From: Streptosporangiaceae bacterium
GTDB lineage: Bacteria; Actinomycetota; Actinomycetes; Streptosporangiales; Streptosporangiaceae
Assembly (NCBI GenBank): GCA_019245115.1
Contig: JAFARZ010000011.1
Location: forward strand, 20,023 to 84,022
Length of the DNA stretch: 64,000 nucleotides
Direction of reading: 5' to 3'
Every line of letters starts with the position of its first letter. Positions within the stretch are counted from its first letter, which is position 1. A program made the translations under genes and the position numbers. Below the pieces are notes generated by a model. That model worked only from the letters and a program-made list of their open reading frames with translations, was not told the DNA's origin and did not search any database. Below, piece after piece: positions 42,351-50,670 of the stretch.

Positions 42351-43322
42351 CTAAGCCGCTGCCCCGAGCGGTATGGCCCTGATCGGCAGCTCCGGCCGAG
42401 CGAGGCCCTTCCTGATCGCTCGATCGATCTTGTCGATGACGTCCGGGCCCTCGATCCGGATGACCTTTGGCGCGAAGTGCAGTGGAAGGATGCCATGTGC
42501 GGCCAGCTCGTCGTGGCGAGCGTTGGTCCTGTCCTGGTCCTCGGCCCTGAGGTGGTACGCACGAGAGTCGACTTCGGCGGCGACGCCGGCCCGGTCCCAC
42601 CACGCGTCGACCATGGCGATGAATTCCCCGGCCGCGTCGCACAACTGGGCGTTGAACATCGGCTTAGGCAGCCCGGAACGTAGGATCAGCGTGCGGAACT
42701 GCGCCTCGGCGACCGAGCGGACACTGTCGCCGATCTCGGCGATGGCCTCACGGAGCAACGCCGACCCCGCTATCGGCCCGGCTTCCAGCTCATCGATCAG
42801 GTCCTGCATGGTGCAGGCCCTGCGCTGTACCGCTTCGCACACCACGGCGCGGACGTCATCGAAGCGAGTGAAGCCGCGCGCGGCATCGGCGACCGCACGC
42901 GCACGTCCGGCGAAGCGGACCCGGCCGGTGACAGTGAACTGCGCTGGCAACCGCGCGGTGCGGTGCAGGCGCACGAATCCGATGCTCTGCCGTCGCACTG
43001 TCAGCGGGACCAGGACATCGACGGTATTGGGACCCGGTGATATCAGGCCGTGCAGCCGGATCGCCACCGGACCGGTGAGGATGCTCTCCGGGCCGGCGTA
43101 CAGCAGCGCCGCTATCTCCCGATGCTCCTGAGTCGCCGCGCCGGTCACTGTCAGGAACACGCTTGGCAGCATCCGCTGCCAAGGTCCTTCGTGGCGGAGC
43201 CGGTACTCCACTGCCTTGGCGGTGAGACCACATTCCAGGGCCTGTGCGCGGGTGATCACGTCGCGCTGAAGGTCCAGAACCCTTCGGAGACGTTCCGCGT
43301 CGAACTGGCGAGTACGTGTCAT
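42351..43322 (-). CDS. AbiEi-like antitoxin domain protein with DUF559-like C-terminus
   Basis: Protein of 323 residues. The N-terminal part (VLDLQRDVITRAQALECGLTAKAVEYRLRHEGPWQRMLPSVFLT) is the winged-helix seen in AbiEi type IV antitoxins; the middle is the AbiEi domain (AIRLHGL). The C-terminal region (FIAMVDAWWDRAGVAAEVDSRAYH) resembles DUF559/very-short-patch-repair-like nuclease folds. The usual toxin partner AbiEii is absent on both sides, as in many solo actinobacterial copies. The gene is bracketed by 62-bp direct repeats, so it may have moved as a unit. Function uncertain. Confidence 0.75.
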   Translation of the reverse strand: MTRTRQFDAERLRRVLDLQRDVITRAQALECGLTAKAVEYRLRHEGPWQRMLPSVFLTVTGAATQEHREIAALLYAGPESILTGPVAIRLHGLISPGPNTVDVLVPLTVRRQSIGFVRLHRTARLPAQFTVTGRVRFAGRARAVADAARGFTRFDDVRAVVCEAVQRRACTMQDLIDELEAGPIAGSALLREAIAEIGDSVRSVAEAQFRTLILRSGLPKPMFNAQLCDAAGEFIAMVDAWWDRAGVAAEVDSRAYHLRAEDQDRTNARHDELAAHGILPLHFAPKVIRIEGPDVIDKIDRAIRKGLARPELPIRAIPLGAAA

Positions 43323-43374
43323 GACTGCACTGTGTCACCACCCTCTGACATTCTGAGACCGTAGACCGGAGCCC

Positions 43375-43436
43375 CAAGGGGATGGTTGGCGCAACGTACC
43401 CCTCGGGTGGGGATGGTTGGCGCAACGTACCCCTTC
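43375..43436 (+). repeat. 31-bp tandem dimer, copy 3
   Basis: Direct repeat of 42269-42330, located between the start of the AbiEi-like gene and the menG promoter. Confidence 0.95.
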
Positions 43437-43467
43437 CTGCGGCAGCGGGGGGTGGGAGGGCATCTAC

Positions 43468-43473
43468 TAGGGT
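43468..43473 (+). promoter_or_regulatory. -10 box of a probable leaderless menG promoter
   Basis: TAGGGT ends 7 nt before ATG 43481, in the same TAGGGTGGCGG string that precedes rsmI. Confidence 0.5.
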
Positions 43474-43480
43474 GGCGGTT

Positions 43481-44227
43481 ATGGTGCGTGCTGACCTGGA
43501 CAAGCGGCCTGGCGAGGTGGCGGCGATGTTCGACGCCGTCGCCGGGCGCTACGACCTGATGAACGACATCCTGTCGGCTGGCCAGGTCAGGCTGTGGCGC
43601 CGCGCGGTGACCCGGATCGTGAACGCGACCAGCGGCGAGCGGGTCCTGGACCTGGCGGCCGGGACCGGGACGTCTACGCAGGCCCTCGCCCGCACCGGCG
43701 CGAAGGCCGTGGCGTGCGACTTCTCCCTCGGCATGCTGAAGGTCGGCCGGCGGCGTCAAACCGGTGGCCAGCACGTAGCTTTCACAGCTGGGGACGCGCT
43801 GCGGCTGCCGTTCCGCGATGAGTCCTTCGACGCGGTGACGATCTCCTTCGGCCTGCGCAACGTGGCCGGCATAGCGCAGGCCCTCAACGAGATGCGGAGG
43901 GTCACCCGCCCCGGCGGGCGCCTGGTCATCTGCGAGTTCAGCCGGATCACGGTCCGGCCGCTCGACCGCGTGTATCGTCGCTACCTGCTGGATGTCCTGC
44001 CGAAGATCGCCAGCCGGGCCGCGCGGACTCCGGAGGCCTACACCTACCTGGCCGAATCGATCCAGGCCTGGCCGGCTCAGCCGGAACTGGCCCGGCTCAT
44101 CGAGAACGCGGGGTGGCGGTCGGTCCGCTGGCATGATCTCAGCCTCGGTATAGTCGCGGTGCACGTCGCGCGCCGTCCGGTAAACCAGGGGGGATCGCAT
44201 ATGGACGGTCAGCCGCGAGTAAACTGA
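43481..44227 (+). CDS. menG: Demethylmenaquinone methyltransferase
   Basis: MenG/UbiE, 248 residues; the last step of menaquinone synthesis, SAM-dependent C-methylation of demethylmenaquinone. Motif I is [16 protein letters not shown]; UbiE signatures are [19 protein letters not shown] and [28 protein letters not shown] is typical. ATG 43481 fits a leaderless promoter; longer frames read into the 31-bp dimer. It stands next to the menaquinone reductase and complex I genes, which use its product. Confidence 0.95.
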   Translation: MVRADLDKRPGEVAAMFDAVAGRYDLMNDILSAGQVRLWRRAVTRIVNATSGERVLDLAAGTGTSTQALARTGAKAVACDFSLGMLKVGRRRQTGGQHVAFTAGDALRLPFRDESFDAVTISFGLRNVAGIAQALNEMRRVTRPGGRLVICEFSRITVRPLDRVYRRYLLDVLPKIASRAARTPEAYTYLAESIQAWPAQPELARLIENAGWRSVRWHDLSLGIVAVHVARRPVNQGGSHMDGQPRVN

Positions 44228-44238
44228 GCGCAAAGCAT

Positions 44239-44256
44239 TTGTGAAGCGCTTCACAA
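44239..44256. promoter_or_regulatory. Rex operator upstream of the menaquinone reductase-nuo genes
   Basis: Perfect 18-bp palindrome TTGTGAAGCGCTTCACAA. Streptomyces Rex binds TGTGAA-N4-TTCACA; the match is complete. It sits 25 bp before the reductase GTG and 12 bp after menG. Rex releases DNA at high NADH/NAD+, so the operon would be induced when NADH accumulates. Confidence 0.85.
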
Positions 44257-44281
44257 GTCAATCCCCAGGACGCAGAACCCC

Positions 44282-45556
44282 GTGAGCGGAACCCATCCCA
44301 CTGACGAAGCGGACGTCATCGTTGTCGGCGCCGGCCCGGCCGGCTCGACCACCGCTTTCTACCTCGCACAAGCCGGACTGCACGTCCTGCTGCTGGAGAA
44401 GTCGCGGTTTCCCAGAGAGAAGGTGTGCGGCGACGGCCTGACCCCGCGCGCGGTCAAGGCCCTGGTCGGCATGGGGATCGACGTCAGCGAGCGCAATGGC
44501 TGGCTGCGGAACAAGGGCCTGCGCGTTATCGGCGCCGGCCACCGGATGGAGCTGTCCTGGCCGGAGCTGTCCAGCTACCCCGACTACGGACTGGTCCGTC
44601 CCCGCACCGACTTCGACGAGACCCTCGCCCGCCGCGCCGAACAGGCCGGCGCGCTGCTGCTGGAGAACACGACCGTCACCGGTCCGGTGATCGATGATCG
44701 CACCGGCAAAATCAAGGGCGTTAAGGCATCCAACGAACGTACGTATGTTGCCCGGGCCATCATCGCCGCCGATGGCAATTCCTCGCGGTTGTCCGTGGCG
44801 ATGGGTCTGCGCAAGCGCGACGATCGCCCGCTCGGCGTCGCGGTGCGCACCTACTACAAGACCCCTCGCCACGATGACGATTATCTGGAGTCCTGGCTCG
44901 ACCTGTGGGACGCCCGACCTGGCCAGCAGAGTCGGTTGCTGCCCGGCTACGGGTGGATCTTCGGGATGGGGGACGGCACTTCGAACGTCGGCCTCGGCCT
45001 GCTGAACACCAGCCATGCGTTCGGCAACACGGACTACCGTCTCATGCTGCAGAAGTGGCTGGACGGTATGCCGGCCGAGTGGGGGTTCGGCGAGCACAAC
45101 CGCACTGAACCGGTGCGCGGCGCGGCGCTGCCGATGGGCTTCAACCGGACCCCGCACTATCATCGCGGCCTGCTGCTGGCCGGCGACGCCGGCGGCCTGG
45201 TTAACCCGTTCAACGGCGAGGGCATCGCCTATGCGATGGAGTCCGGCGAGATCCTGGCCAGGACTATCGTCCAGGCCTTCGCCCGGGGAGACGCCGCACA
45301 GGCGGAACGCGTCCTGGCCGCCTATCCGCAGGCGCTGCGCGAGGCGTACGGCGGGTACTACGCGCTCGGCCGTCAGTTCGTGAAGCTGATCGGCCATCCG
45401 GGCCTGATGCGGTACGCGACCAAGCACAGCATGACCAGGCCCGCACTCATGCGATTCGCCCTGAAACTACTGGCCAACCTCACCGATCCGCGTGGCGGCG
45501 ACGCCTCCGACCGGTTGATCAACGGGCTGTCCCGGCTCGTCCCCAACCCTAAATGA
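44282..45556 (+). CDS. Geranylgeranyl reductase family flavoprotein (menaquinone reductase, MenJ-like)
   Basis: FAD-dependent reductase of 424 residues. The FAD Rossmann motif is VIVVGAGPAGSTTAFYLAQAG, the second block KVCGDGLTPRAVKAL, and the third LLAGDAGGLVNPFNGEGIAYAMESG. In actinobacteria this family member partially saturates the isoprenoid tail of menaquinone (MenJ in mycobacteria); position between menG and nuoA supports that role. GTG 44282 has AGGA upstream. It lies directly behind the Rex operator and 35 bp ahead of nuoA. Confidence 0.88.
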   Translation: MSGTHPTDEADVIVVGAGPAGSTTAFYLAQAGLHVLLLEKSRFPREKVCGDGLTPRAVKALVGMGIDVSERNGWLRNKGLRVIGAGHRMELSWPELSSYPDYGLVRPRTDFDETLARRAEQAGALLLENTTVTGPVIDDRTGKIKGVKASNERTYVARAIIAADGNSSRLSVAMGLRKRDDRPLGVAVRTYYKTPRHDDDYLESWLDLWDARPGQQSRLLPGYGWIFGMGDGTSNVGLGLLNTSHAFGNTDYRLMLQKWLDGMPAEWGFGEHNRTEPVRGAALPMGFNRTPHYHRGLLLAGDAGGLVNPFNGEGIAYAMESGEILARTIVQAFARGDAAQAERVLAAYPQALREAYGGYYALGRQFVKLIGHPGLMRYATKHSMTRPALMRFALKLLANLTDPRGGDASDRLINGLSRLVPNPK

Positions 45557-45591
45557 GCGGCCATGATGGGTGTCCCTAGGATAGGACGGCG

Positions 45592-45951
45592 ATGAGACTC
45601 TACGTTCCGATTTTCGTGCTAGCCGTGCTCGCGGCTGGTTTCACCATCTTCTCCGTGACGATGGGCGCTCTGGCCGGGCCGAAACGATGGAACAAGGCAA
45701 AGCTCGAAAGCTACGAGTGCGGCATCGAGCCGACGCCGGTGCCACCGGGGGGCGGTCGGATACCGGTCAAGTACTACCTGACCGCGATGTTGTTCATCGT
45801 GTTCGACATCGAGATCATCTTCCTTTATCCGTGGGCGGTCACCTTCAACAAGCTGGGCACGTTCGGCTTGATCGAAATGGTGACTTTCGTTATCACCGTG
45901 CTGATCGCGTACATCTATGTCTGGCGGCGCGGCGGCTTGGAATGGGATTGA
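45592..45951 (+). CDS. nuoA: NADH-quinone oxidoreductase subunit A
   Basis: Small membrane subunit of complex I, 119 residues, three helices. Diagnostic LESYECGIEPT (with the conserved loop cysteine) and FDIEIIFLYPWAV. TAGGAT at 45577-45582 may be a -10 for a second, internal promoter close to the start. First of 14 nuo genes in the standard order A-N; nuoB follows after 3 nt. Confidence 0.97.
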   Translation: MRLYVPIFVLAVLAAGFTIFSVTMGALAGPKRWNKAKLESYECGIEPTPVPPGGGRIPVKYYLTAMLFIVFDIEIIFLYPWAVTFNKLGTFGLIEMVTFVITVLIAYIYVWRRGGLEWD

Positions 45952-45954
45952 GTC

Positions 45955-46536
45955 ATGGGCCTCGAAGAAAAGCTGCCAAGCGGCGTACTGCTCACCTCGG
46001 TTGAGAAGGTCGCGGGCTGGGCGCGGGCGCGTTCGGTCTGGCCGGCCACCTTCGGCCTGGCCTGCTGCGCGATGGAGCTGATGATGACCGGCGGGCCGAA
46101 GCATGACCTGGCCCGGTTCGGTATGGAACGAGCGTCCAACACGCCGCGGCAGGCGGACCTGATGATCGTGGCCGGCCGGGTGAGCCAGAAGATGGCGCCC
46201 GTGCTCCGGCAGATCTACGACCAGATGTCCGACCCGAAGTGGGTCATCTCCATGGGGGTCTGCGCGTCCAGCGGCGGCATGTTCAACAACTACGCGATCG
46301 TGCAGGGCGTGGACCATATCGTGCCGGTGGACATCTATCTGCCGGGCTGTCCGCCGCGTCCGGAGATGCTGCTCGACTCGATCGTCAAGCTGCACGACAA
46401 GATCGAGAACATGAAGCTGGGCAAGAACCGCGAGCGGCAGATCACCGAGCTGGAGCAGGCGCGGCTGCGCATGTCGCCGGTGCGGAGCCTGCCGGTCGTG
46501 GAGGCCGATCCGGTGGTCGCGGAGGCCGAGCTGTGA
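45955..46536 (+). CDS. nuoB: NADH-quinone oxidoreductase subunit B
   Basis: Peripheral-arm subunit of 193 residues carrying the terminal N2 [4Fe-4S] cluster next to the quinone site. The ligands are the tandem cysteines in LACCAMELM and those in GVCASSGG and LPGCPPRPE. The C-terminal ~25 residues form a charged tail. The stop overlaps the nuoC GTG (GTGA). Confidence 0.97.
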   Translation: MGLEEKLPSGVLLTSVEKVAGWARARSVWPATFGLACCAMELMMTGGPKHDLARFGMERASNTPRQADLMIVAGRVSQKMAPVLRQIYDQMSDPKWVISMGVCASSGGMFNNYAIVQGVDHIVPVDIYLPGCPPRPEMLLDSIVKLHDKIENMKLGKNRERQITELEQARLRMSPVRSLPVVEADPVVAEAEL

Positions 46537-47267
46537 CGGCTGGACCAGAGGAAACCCACGGCGCGGAAGGCCCGCAGGGGCCAGCGCCAGGAGAGGCTGA
46601 CGGCCAGCTCCCGGCAAGACGGGGCCGCGACCGGCTCGAGGCGCCGGTGGTGCGCACCGGCATGTTCGGCGTGCACGACACTCCCGACACCTCGGGCTAC
46701 GGCCGGCTGCGTGTGCACCGGACCCCGGCGCTGTCCAGTCCCCGGCCGTATGGCGGGTATTTCGACACGATCGCCGACGCTCTGGGCATGGAAGAGGCGA
46801 TCTACCGGGTGGTCGCGGACCGCGGCGAGCTGACCTTCTATGTCAAGCGCGAGCGGCTGACGGAGGTGGCGGCGAAGCTCCGCGACGACCCCGCGCTGGC
46901 GTTCGAGCTGTGCACCGGGGTGTCCGGCGTGCACTACCTGGAGGACACCGGCGCCGAGCTGCACGCGGTGTATCACCTGGCATCGATCACCCACAACCGC
47001 CGGGTGCGCCTGGAGGTCACCGCGCCCGACGCGGACCCGCACATTCCCTCGCTGGTCGGCGTGTATCCGACCTGCAACTGGCATGAGCGGGAGACCTGGG
47101 ACTTCTTCGGCCTCATCTTCGACGGGCATCCCGCGCTGACCAGGATCCAGATGCCGGATGACTGGAAGGGACACCCGCAGCGCAAGGATTATCCGCTGGG
47201 CGGTATTCCGGTCGAGTACCGCGGCGCCACCATCCCGCCGCCCGACGAGCGGAGGAACTATTCATGA
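46533..47267 (+). CDS. nuoC: NADH-quinone oxidoreductase subunit C
   Basis: The 30-kDa subunit, 244 residues, in the connecting part of complex I with NuoD. The N-terminal ~75 residues are a Gly/Pro-rich extension common in actinobacteria; the core includes [16 protein letters not shown] and the signature [43 protein letters not shown] 46533 overlaps the nuoB stop; its stop overlaps the nuoD ATG. Confidence 0.96.
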   Translation: MTAGPEETHGAEGPQGPAPGEADGQLPARRGRDRLEAPVVRTGMFGVHDTPDTSGYGRLRVHRTPALSSPRPYGGYFDTIADALGMEEAIYRVVADRGELTFYVKRERLTEVAAKLRDDPALAFELCTGVSGVHYLEDTGAELHAVYHLASITHNRRVRLEVTAPDADPHIPSLVGVYPTCNWHERETWDFFGLIFDGHPALTRIQMPDDWKGHPQRKDYPLGGIPVEYRGATIPPPDERRNYS

Positions 47268-48622
47268 GTATTCCGCAGGCTCCGGCGGGAGTGACCGATT
47301 CCGAAGCCACCGAGGGCCGCATCTACACCGTCTCCGGCGACGACTGGGACGAGCTCCATTCGACGCTCGAGACAGAGGACTTCGTCAGCGGCGGGCAGCT
47401 CGTCATCAACATGGGCCCGCAGCACCCGTCCACGCACGGCGTGCTCCGGCTGATCCTCACCCTGGACGGCGAGACCGTCACCGAGACGCGGGCCTCGATC
47501 GGGTACCTGCACACCGGCATCGAGAAGAACATGGAGTACCGCACCTGGACGCAGGGCGTCACGTTCTGCACCAGGATGGACTACCTCATGCCGTTCTTCA
47601 ACGAGGCCACGTACTGCCTCGGGGTGGAGCGGCTGCTCGGCATCGAGGACAAGATCCCGGAGCGGGCCCAGATCATCCGGGTCATGCTGATGGAGTTCAA
47701 CCGGATCTCCTCCCACCTGCAGGGCATCGGCCCGATGGGCATGGAGCTCGGCGCGACCACCATATTCCTCCAGGGCCTGCGGCTTCGCGAGCGCATCCTG
47801 GATCTGTACGAGCTGATCACCGGCCTGCGCATGAATCACGCCTACATCCGGCCCGGCGGCCTGGTGCAGGACCTCCCGCCCGGCACGCTGGAGAAGGTCA
47901 GGGAGTTCCTGGGCTACGGGCCGAAGCTGCTCGGCGACCTGCGCAAGCTGATCGACGCCAACCCCGTCTTCATCGGCCGGACCAAGGGCGTGGCCTACCT
48001 GGATCTGGCGGGCTGCATGGCGCTCGGCGTGACCGGTCCGATGCTGCGGGCCACCGGCCTGCCGTGGGACCTGCGTAAGTCCCAGCCGTACTGCGGCTAC
48101 GAGACCTACGAATTCAACGTGCCGACGGTGGACACCTGCGACGCGTACGGCCGGTACCTGGTCCGCATGGACGAGATGGACGAGTCGATCAAGATCATCA
48201 AGCAGTGCGCCGACCGGCTGGCCGCGCGGCGGTCCGCCGACGACCCGGTGATGATCCGCGACGCCAAGATCGGCTGGCCCGCTCAGCTGTCGCTGGGCCC
48301 GGACGGGCTCGGCCCGTCGCCCGAGCACATCGCGCACATCATGGGCCAGTCCATGGAGGCGCTGATCCACCACTTCAAGATCATCACCGAGGGCTTCCGC
48401 GTGCCGGCCGGACAGGCCTACGTGCCGGTCGAGTCCGCCCGCGGCGAACTCGGCGCGCACGTGGTGAGCGACGGCGGGACGCGCCCGTACCGGGTGCACT
48501 TCCGCGACCCGTCATTCACCAATCTTCAGTCGATCGCGGCGTTGTGCGAAGGCGGCATGGTGGCCGACGTGATCCCGGCGATCGCCAGCATCGACCCCGT
48601 GATGGGAGGGGTGGACAGGTAA
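47264..48622 (+). CDS. nuoD: NADH-quinone oxidoreductase subunit D
   Basis: The 49-kDa subunit, 452 residues, forming the quinone pocket with NuoB. Signature [17 protein letters not shown] and the family blocks [16 protein letters not shown] and EFNRISSHL are present, as is [13 protein letters not shown] near the C-terminus. An N-terminal stretch of about 40 residues precedes the core. Overlaps nuoC (ATGA) and nuoE (TAATG). Confidence 0.97.
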   Translation: MSIPQAPAGVTDSEATEGRIYTVSGDDWDELHSTLETEDFVSGGQLVINMGPQHPSTHGVLRLILTLDGETVTETRASIGYLHTGIEKNMEYRTWTQGVTFCTRMDYLMPFFNEATYCLGVERLLGIEDKIPERAQIIRVMLMEFNRISSHLQGIGPMGMELGATTIFLQGLRLRERILDLYELITGLRMNHAYIRPGGLVQDLPPGTLEKVREFLGYGPKLLGDLRKLIDANPVFIGRTKGVAYLDLAGCMALGVTGPMLRATGLPWDLRKSQPYCGYETYEFNVPTVDTCDAYGRYLVRMDEMDESIKIIKQCADRLAARRSADDPVMIRDAKIGWPAQLSLGPDGLGPSPEHIAHIMGQSMEALIHHFKIITEGFRVPAGQAYVPVESARGELGAHVVSDGGTRPYRVHFRDPSFTNLQSIAALCEGGMVADVIPAIASIDPVMGGVDR

Positions 48623-49353
48623 TGCCCTTCACCGAGGAGGTATGCGCCCGCCTGGATGCGGACGCGGCCCGGATCATCGGCAAGTATCCGGGTGCGAGGT
48701 CGGCGCTGCTGCCGCTGCTCCATCTGGTCCAGGCCGAGGAAGGGTACGTCTCCAACGACGGCATCGCCTACTGCGCGGGCAAGCTCGGGCTGACCGTGAC
48801 CGAGGTGACCGGGGTGGTGAGCTTCTACACCATGTACAAGCGGCGCCCGGTCGGCGAGTACCACGTGGGGGTATGCACCAACGCGGTGTGCGCGGTCCTG
48901 GGCGGCGAACAGATCCTCGCCGAACTGCGCGAGCACCTCGGCGTCGCCGACGACGAGCCGACTCCGGACGGCAAGGTCAGCCTGGAGCACATCGAGTGCA
49001 ATGCCGCCTGTGACTATGCGCCGGTGGTGATGGTGAACTGGGAGTTCTTCGACAACATGACGCCGGCCTCCACCCGCGAGCTCGCCGACGATCTGCGCGC
49101 CGGGAACAGGGTCGCCCCGACCCGCGGCCCGGCACGGCTGTGCAACTGGCGTGAGACGGCCCGGATACTGGCCGGCTTCAACGACGAACAGGCCACCGAC
49201 GGCCCGGCCGCGGGCCCGGCCAGCGTGGCCGGCCTCAAGATCGCCAACGAACGAGGCTGGAAGGCGCCCCCTGCGGGGGGTTACGGGGGGTCGTCTCTCC
49301 CAAGGGGGGACCGGGGGGATGGGTCCCCCCGGCAGAAAGAGGCACGAGCATGA
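48622..49353 (+). CDS. nuoE: NADH-quinone oxidoreductase subunit E
   Basis: The 24-kDa subunit, 243 residues, with a thioredoxin-like [2Fe-2S] cluster (N1a). Ligands: VCTNAVC and ECNAAC; FYTMYKRRPVGEYHV is typical. The C-terminal ~30 residues (PPAGGYGGSSLPRGDRGDGSP) lie outside the family core and come from a block of G-tract hairpins at 49272-49332. The stop overlaps the nuoF ATG. Confidence 0.95.
   Translation: MPFTEEVCARLDADAARIIGKYPGARSALLPLLHLVQAEEGYVSNDGIAYCAGKLGLTVTEVTGVVSFYTMYKRRPVGEYHVGVCTNAVCAVLGGEQILAELREHLGVADDEPTPDGKVSLEHIECNAACDYAPVVMVNWEFFDNMTPASTRELADDLRAGNRVAPTRGPARLCNWRETARILAGFNDEQATDGPAAGPASVAGLKIANERGWKAPPAGGYGGSSLPRGDRGDGSPRQKEARA
49272..49332. repeat. G-tract hairpins at the 3' end of nuoE
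   Basis: Several runs of six G; CCGGGGGG-ATGGGT-CCCCCCGG (49311-49332) is a perfect 8-bp stem. GGGGGGTCGTC at 49285 matches the start of the hairpins in tatD and nuoM. Confidence 0.85.
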
Positions 49354-50648
49354 CGGATATTCTCACCCCGGTGCTGACCGCGCACTGGGACCAGCCGGAC
49401 ATTTTCACGCTGGACGGCTACCGGCGGTCCGGCGGCTGGAAGGCGCTGCCGAAGGCGCTGGCCATGGAGCGCGGCGACGTCATCGCCGCGGTCAAGAACT
49501 CGGGACTGCGCGGCCGCGGCGGCGCCGGCTTCCCGACCGGCGTGAAGTGGGGCTTCCTGCCGCAGGGCGACACCAAGCCGCACTACCTGGTGGTCAACGC
49601 GGACGAGTCCGAGCCGGGCGCGTGCAAGGACGTGCCGCTGATGATGGCCAACCCGCATCTGCTCGTCGAGGGCGCGGCCATCGCCTCCTACGCGATCGGT
49701 GCCAGCCACGCCTTCATCTATGTCCGGGGCGAGGTGGCGCACGTGATACGGCGGCTGCGCCACGCGGTGGAGGAGGCATACGAGGCCGGCCTGCTCGGCC
49801 GCGACATCCTCGGCTCCGGGTTCGACCTCGATGTGATCGTGCACGCGGGGGCCGGCGCTTACATCTGCGGCGAGGAGACCGCGCTCCTTGACTCGCTGGA
49901 GGGACGCCGCGGCCTGCCCCGGAACAAGCCGCCGTTCCCGGCGGTAGCCGGCGTGTACGCCCTCCCGACGAACGTGAACAACGTGGAGTCGATCGCCAGC
50001 GTTCCGGCGATCCTGCTCAACGGCGCCGACTGGTTCGCCGGAATCGGCACGGAGAAGTCCAAGGGCTACGGGATCTTCTCCCTGTCCGGGCACATCACCA
50101 CACCCGGCCAGTACGAGGCGCCGCTCGGCATCACGCTGCGTCAGCTGCTCGATCTGGCCGGCGGGATGCGGGCCGGGCACCGGCTCAAGTTCTGGACGGC
50201 CGGCGGCTCGTCGGCGGGAATCCTCACCGACGAGCATCTGGACATGCCGATGGACTTCGAGTCGGTCGCCGCCGCCGGATCCGGGCTCGGCACGAGGTCG
50301 GTGCAGATTTTTGACGAGACCACCTGTGTGGTCCGGGTCATCCTGCGGTGGACCGAGTTCTACCAGCACGAGTCGTGCGGCAAGTGCACACCGTGCCGGG
50401 AAGGAACGTACTGGCTGGTCCGGATGCTTGAGCGGATGGAGCACGGTCAGGGCACCGACGAGGACCTGCCCAAGCTCCTGGATATCTGCGACAACATCGT
50501 CGGCCGCGCGTTCTGCGCGCTTGGCGACAGCGTCGGCCCGCCGATCACATCCGCCGTCCGGTACTTCAGGGACGAATTCCTGCAACACCAGAAGGAAGGC
50601 GGCTGCCCCTTCGACCCGGCAGCATCGACCGCCTGGAGCCAGTCATGA
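49350..50648 (+). CDS. nuoF: NADH-quinone oxidoreductase subunit F
   Basis: NADH-oxidising subunit of 432 residues with FMN and an N3 [4Fe-4S] cluster. FMN/NADH-binding [16 protein letters not shown] and [17 protein letters not shown]; cluster ligands [15 protein letters not shown] and the C in GRAFCALGD. Its stop is preceded by a decoy ATGAGCGAGCT that is repeated 26 bp further on at the true nuoG start. Confidence 0.97.
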   Translation: MTDILTPVLTAHWDQPDIFTLDGYRRSGGWKALPKALAMERGDVIAAVKNSGLRGRGGAGFPTGVKWGFLPQGDTKPHYLVVNADESEPGACKDVPLMMANPHLLVEGAAIASYAIGASHAFIYVRGEVAHVIRRLRHAVEEAYEAGLLGRDILGSGFDLDVIVHAGAGAYICGEETALLDSLEGRRGLPRNKPPFPAVAGVYALPTNVNNVESIASVPAILLNGADWFAGIGTEKSKGYGIFSLSGHITTPGQYEAPLGITLRQLLDLAGGMRAGHRLKFWTAGGSSAGILTDEHLDMPMDFESVAAAGSGLGTRSVQIFDETTCVVRVILRWTEFYQHESCGKCTPCREGTYWLVRMLERMEHGQGTDEDLPKLLDICDNIVGRAFCALGDSVGPPITSAVRYFRDEFLQHQKEGGCPFDPAASTAWSQS

Positions 50649-50670
50649 GCGAGCTGGCGCGGAGGGAAAA

